Positions 59,384-64,000 of a DNA stretch of 64,000 nt are shown one piece after another. Source of the stretch: Lathyrus oleraceus (Eukaryota; Streptophyta; Magnoliopsida; Fabales; Fabaceae); assembly GCF_024323335.1 (NCBI RefSeq), contig NC_066581.1:437484238-437548237 (forward strand), read 5' to 3'. Position 1 is the stretch's first letter. Each line of letters begins with the position of its first letter. The position numbers and the translations under genes were made by a program. The notes beneath the pieces are model-generated. The model was given only the letters and a program-made list of their open reading frames with translations. It searched no databases and was not told the origin of the DNA.

Positions 59384-60984
59384 TGATCAATCACCATCTA
59401 TGCTATAGTTATCATCATTTTAACAGGTAAAAGTAGGCGAGTTATTTGCATTTTTCATATAGTTTAAGTGCTTTTTACACCTTCTTTTACTGTTAATTTC
59501 ATTTAATCGTTTCACTGTTTTTCATCAATTTATTTCCATTTTCCATATTTTATGCTTGGGTTGTGTGTTTTTAATGTTTTCAGGTTCAAACAGATCTTCA
59601 AGTACGATCAGATGCAGAAGCCAAGGAGAACCGCTGTAAATCGGAGAAGTTTTCCCATGCTCTAGTAGGCTTGCTATGGCCACCCGTAGCACCTGCTACG
59701 GGCCGTAGCAGAGAGGTCTGGAACAAAATCCAAAATCCATAAGAAACATTGGCCTGTTACAGCCATCTGTAACACCTGCTGCGGGCCATAGCAGAGAGGT
59801 CTAGAACAAAAGCCAAAATCCACAAGAAACAGTGGCCTGCTACGGCCACCCGTAGCACCTACTACGGTCAGTAGCAAACATAACCCCCAGGACCAGTGAC
59901 CTGTTACGGCCACCTGTAGCACCTACTACTAGCCATAGCAGACAAAAACCTCCAGTTTCAGTTGACAAGCCAGGTCCAGTGGCTTGCTACAGCCACCCGT
60001 AGCACCTGCTACGGCCGTAGCAGAAAGACGTGTGATTTTCAGAAACTTTCCTTTTTATGCCAGAGTTGGAAATTATTGTGAATTGAGCTATTTTCAGACC
60101 TGGTCTCATTGTCCATAAAAATTTAATTAACTAGGGGAATCTGAAAAAGGGAGAATTTATCTATTTATAGGATATTACTATCACATTTGAAGGTACTTCT
60201 TCTTGAACGACAAAAATACATAGAGAAATATTGAAGAACACAAAAGCTTTGGTGGAAGGCGGATTTCATGAACGGAAGCAATTGAAGATTCAATTTCATC
60301 TTAGTATCTGTAACATCTAGCTTTTGTATGTTGTTTTCATTGAATATTATGAGTAATTAAACCCCTCAATGCTAGGGGGTTTCCCTTATTTGAATCTGGA
60401 ATAACTATGATTTTATATTTGCAATGACAATGTTGGTTTGCATAATTAATTTATTCTCTTGTTATTCTTAATGCTTGCTCTATCGGACAAACAAGTTTGA
60501 CTTACGGTTAACGATTAGGCTGGACCGCCATGGTTAATGCCTTGCTTAAGATTATTCTATAGTAGATATCACCTAGGACTAGGAATACCCTATAGAAACC
60601 AGAATATTCTTGATATTCTGGTTTCTTAATTTCATCTATAGTTCTCTATGGACATAGGCATTAGGATGGGTGATTAAAGTTTTTCTCACTAACGACTTGG
60701 AGTAAACATCCTAAAGAATCCGTAATTAATAAATTGATATTTGTTGTTGCAATATTGATTCAGAGTTATTATAGGAATAAATCACACACCTTCCCTAGCA
60801 TACTACTCATATTTGTTTTAACCGTTCGCGTACTTTATTTATTTTATTTGCAATTGCTTTCATAATTTCACCAAATTATCCCAAAACCCCCAAGCTTTTG
60901 TTTAGTTGAAATTAATCTCGAACTTTGTATCGTCAAGTAGTCCTTGAGATCGATACTGGGGATTTCCCCTTTTATTACTACATT
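59384..60984 (+). repeat. Athila-type LTR F, interrupted by a CACTA element
   Basis: No ORF. From 60350 it parallels the Athila C LTR (reverse complement): a ccccaatgctaggggg-like segment near 60365 (cccctcaatgctagggggtt), a tagatatcacctaggactag segment near 60565, and agtccttgagatcgatac near 60932. It stops a few bases before the expected LTR end, where the CACTA terminus begins. TATA-like text is at 60161-60170. U3 holds five palindromic modules (59672-60022). Confidence 0.82.
59672..60022 (+). repeat. Five palindromic/hairpin modules in LTR F U3
   Basis: Module 1: hairpin TGCTATGGCCACCCGTAGCA 59672-59691, spacer CC, palindrome TGCTACGGGCCGTAGCA 59694-59710. Modules 2-5 have hairpins at 59755-59774 (TGTTACAGCCATCTGTAACA), 59838-59857, 59902-59921 and 59985-60004. 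Their palindromes are at 59778, 59860, 59924 and 60007. Module starts are spaced 83, 83, 64 and 83 bases apart. Confidence 0.93.
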
Positions 60985-61168
60985 CACTACGCCAAATAAG
61001 GGAAAAGAGGGCGCTCATTTTGGCCTATAACAGCGCTTTTAAGCGCCCTCTAAAGTGGCGCTGGCATAGGTAAAGACAGCGTTTTGTTTTCCTGGAGAAA
61101 GCGCTCTCTAAAGTGGCCCTTTAAGGGCCACATTATAGTGCGCTTTTAGAAAAAAGCGCCCTCTGGAG
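60985..61168. repeat. CACTA terminus and subterminal repeats
   Basis: Repeated agcgcc/agcgct motifs in both orientations: cagcgcttttaagcgccctc (61031-61050), taaagtggcgct (61051-61062), gaaagcgctctctaaagtgg (61097-61116) and aaaaagcgccctctggag (61151-61168). They include short hairpins such as gcgcttttaagcgc and ggccctttaagggcc. In En/Spm such motifs bind the element-encoded TnpA-type protein. Confidence 0.8.
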
Positions 61169-61329
61169 TTATACACCATTAATCCAATGTTATACACCAT
61201 TAATCCATTGATATATACAACATGAATCCATTTATATACAACATTAATCCTCCATATATACAACATTAATATATTGATATTCATGCATGTACAACAACAT
61301 TCCATACATATATGTACAACAACTACAAC
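61169..61329. repeat. Short tandem text (tatacaacattaatcc) next to the CACTA terminus
   Basis: Variants of tatacaccattaatcca and tatacaacattaatcc recur about six times between 61170 and 61275. It lies 3' of the gene stop (61330). Confidence 0.65.
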
Positions 61330-61629
61330 CTATATGATTCTATGATCAATAATGAATTGACACAATTCATCCTTCATTTCATCCAAATGAGCTCTTGAGT
61401 AAGATTTGTATTCGTCAAAGTACTACAATTAAGAGAATAAAACATATTCATGATTTAGTAACAAATTAGATGAAATATCCGATAATATTAAAATAAACCC
61501 TAAGTTATTATTCCATACCATTTTTGGGATGTCTATACGATTCAACTCAATGATATCTCTCATAAATCTCAATACAAAAAATCCGCAATCGATCGAATTG
61601 TTTTGTTGAGGACACTACACAGAAAAACA

Positions 61630-61852
<223 letters not shown>

Positions 61853-62697
61853 ATTTCTTACAAACACTATTATAAGCAAAAATAAGAAACTTAATATATA
61901 CCTGAACTCTGTCCCAGGTAATGTCCTTCCTATTACGATAATTCGTTTTCGATCTAAATTTTAGTATTGCCCTAACAAAATAAAAACGTATATTGAGATC
62001 AATCTGACAGACATAATTAAATATACAAATACACACGAATATTTAGGGGAATTTCACTTACGCGTCAACCGTCTTCTTCACACACGAATATTTAGATGCA
62101 TGAAAATTTTCTACATAAAAGATATACATAGATTAGAATGAAATTATTAGAAAGAAAATCTAACCCGTTGCCAGAATTAAACGGTAAAAAATACAAACTG
62201 GGTGTAGTATTATCGCCGGCCACCATGAATCTATCGACTAGTTCATTCATTACGGATGTTAGATTTTTCGTTATAAACGTTGTATTGATACGGGAAGCAG
62301 CAATAAAATTGAATCGGTTACACAATTCAGTTCCCCGCATCAATGTGTCATACATATACCTTAAATAGAAACATAATAAACATTAGACTACTCATTGAAA
62401 TGTGTAAATAAATTGTTCAACTAAGTAAATAATAGATTGATCGGAGTACCATATGTATGTATGAATGACAGCGATGCCCAATTCTTCGTGTTCAAAAAGT
62501 TGTTGCATGTCCTCCTTTGCAATTATTTCGGAATGAGCAATTCCGAAAACACCTTCATCCATATCTACACTACGGATGGCGCCGTGCATAATATCTGACT
62601 CTTCCACCATTTTCTCAAGACGCATCATAATTTGAGATTTTGACCCGGACGTCGTTGGAATTTCCTTACTATCATTTTTCAACATTCGACCGGGAAC

Positions 62698-62955
62698 CTA
62701 AAAATTCATATAAATTAAATCATGACTTTTTGTGATGCAACAGAATCGTTGTGTATATAATTCAATGGGTATATATATTTGTACCTCTTTTTTAGATTTA
62801 GGATTTGTTTTTGTCCCGGACTTCGTTGGAATATCCTTACCAGCTTTTTTCAACATTCGACCGGGAACCTAAAAATTCATATAAATTAAATCATGACTTT
62901 TTGTGATACAACAGAATCGTTGCGTATATAATTCAATGGGTATATATATTTGTAC
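62698..62955 (-). repeat. Tandem exon-plus-intron duplication (unit about 171 bp)
   Basis: The introns 62698-62784 and 62869-62955 are nearly identical (aaaaattcatataaattaaa, tgactttttgtgat, tatataattcaatgggtata). The exons that follow both start VPGRMLK and share an IPT.SG.K pattern. Confidence 0.9.
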
Positions 62956-64000
62956 CTCTTTTTGAGATGCAACCGACTCGATGCGTCTTGAAATCCCTTT
63001 ACCAACTTTATGTGTGGGTCTTGTAGGAGTCTAACATTACCATGTAATAAGGATTGATTAAATATCATAATTGTAGCTGAATTGAAATGTGAATACTAAA
63101 TATTCATAATCATTTAGAACATAAATACCTCGGCATCTGGGAAAATTAGATCTGACGGTCATCCAACAAAGGATCCGACTGCATCTCGCATCAACGTTGT
63201 CTCTGAAACAACGTCAGGTAATGGTAGAAGCGCGTCCGTATCTAATACAAGGTCAACCGAAACTTTCATATATCCCACCGGGAGGGGATTATGGTGAAGT
63301 AATTCACCCGAAGTGTTGTGCACTTTTCCCTTGCCAACTATGCGATAAGTTGGTGACGATAGATACAGCTGACAAGGTGTAATTCCCTAAACCAATAATA
63401 AATATGTTATTGTTAACGTGTATATGTGTCAAGTAAAAAAGTGCTATTTTAATTTCATAATAACATATATAATTACCTCGGGAAATTTCGGTTGACAATT
63501 GATACTAGCTCGGTCACTAGTATCTTTTGCCTCGGAATCGCGCCTTTCCTCTCTATACCTTGCATTCTCCTTTTGCAGTTCGAGTACTTGTGCCCTTAAC
63601 TCCGCCAAGGTCTCCATCACCTCTTTGTTGGTTGGATTTTTTGTTTTTGGTTTTTTATAAAATGACGAGGAGTCACACCAAAAACCTTACCCCTCACACG
63701 ACCGGAATACTCAGGAACATTTAGTACTCGACTAAGTAGGCTCCTGCAATCCTGGACCTCGGTTGAAGGTAAGGTTTGGGATAAAGTCTCCTGAAATATT
63801 ATTAGAGGAGATTAAAAATGAATTATATGTCTAACAAAATTTTCGATATAATTAAAGAAATAATGTTATATATACTTACACATTCGTCATAAACACTTTG
63901 AACCGCTTCAACGACAGCCCCATCCTTCCCAACCCGAGCAGCCTTCCACAATACGTGCTCCGGAAGAGATGTTGCGTCACTTTTCTCCTCGGCTAGCTAC

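Noticed and set aside
62165..64000. A host Ulp1 SUMO-protease gene
   Set aside because: It lies inside a CACTA terminus with transposase-like upstream exons, and has a nonsense codon, a frameshift and a missing catalytic exon.

Overview
The window looks like a gene-poor stretch of a large plant nuclear genome built almost wholly from nested retrotransposons plus one end of a DNA transposon. I see no host gene. The dominant family has LTRs of about 4.8-4.9 kb that begin TGTAAGACC and end GCTACA, a tRNA-Arg-type primer site, an extra ORF before gag, an intron between pro and pol, and a second RNase H. That is Ogre (Ty3/gypsy, Tat lineage), most abundant in legumes such as Pisum, Vicia, Lens and Lathyrus. 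A legume is therefore likely, but the species is inference.

Layout. (1) 1-17687: a structurally complete, decayed Ogre on the minus strand (5' LTR 12794-17687, 3' LTR 1-876 running off the window). It sits inside another Ogre LTR, whose remaining piece is 17688-19959. (2) 19960-22820: a plus-strand LTR of a second, Ogre-related family (LTR-B). (3) 22821-30787: a truncated SIRE-type Ty1/copia on the minus strand. Its gag gene is split by a 4762-bp solo Ogre LTR (24514-29275) with a decayed target duplication. (4) 30788-53810: an old Tat/Ogre-like element E on the minus strand (ORF1 and gag at 51.8-53.8 kb, pro at 30.8-32.0 kb). It is split by an Athila element (31990-51747), which is itself split by a complete Ty1/copia element (40018-48359) flanked by a perfect ATTAC duplication. 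(5) 53.8-59.4 kb: a truncated plus-strand Ogre LTR, a second LTR-B copy and an 80-bp inverted Ogre LTR tip. (6) 59384-60984: a second Athila-type LTR. (7) 60985-64000: the end of a CACTA (En/Spm-like) transposon carrying an intron-containing gene that reads from a plant-transposase-like region into an Ulp1-type (C48) protease domain.

The insertions give a relative order: element E first, then SIRE and Athila within it, then the solo Ogre LTR within SIRE and the copia element within Athila. Every coding region carries stops or frameshifts, so none looks autonomous. Many stops are TAG, TAA or TGA where one C-to-T change from CAG, CAA or CGA would explain them.

The most unexpected signals are non-coding. 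A 39-bp module (20-nt hairpin, 2-nt spacer, 16-17-nt palindrome) recurs in the U3 regions of two different Athila families with compensating stem changes, and again ahead of the env-like ORF of one of them. The Ogre leader contains a perfect inverted repeat with 171-bp arms. A roughly 60-bp island is nearly unchanged in three otherwise diverged Ogre LTRs.
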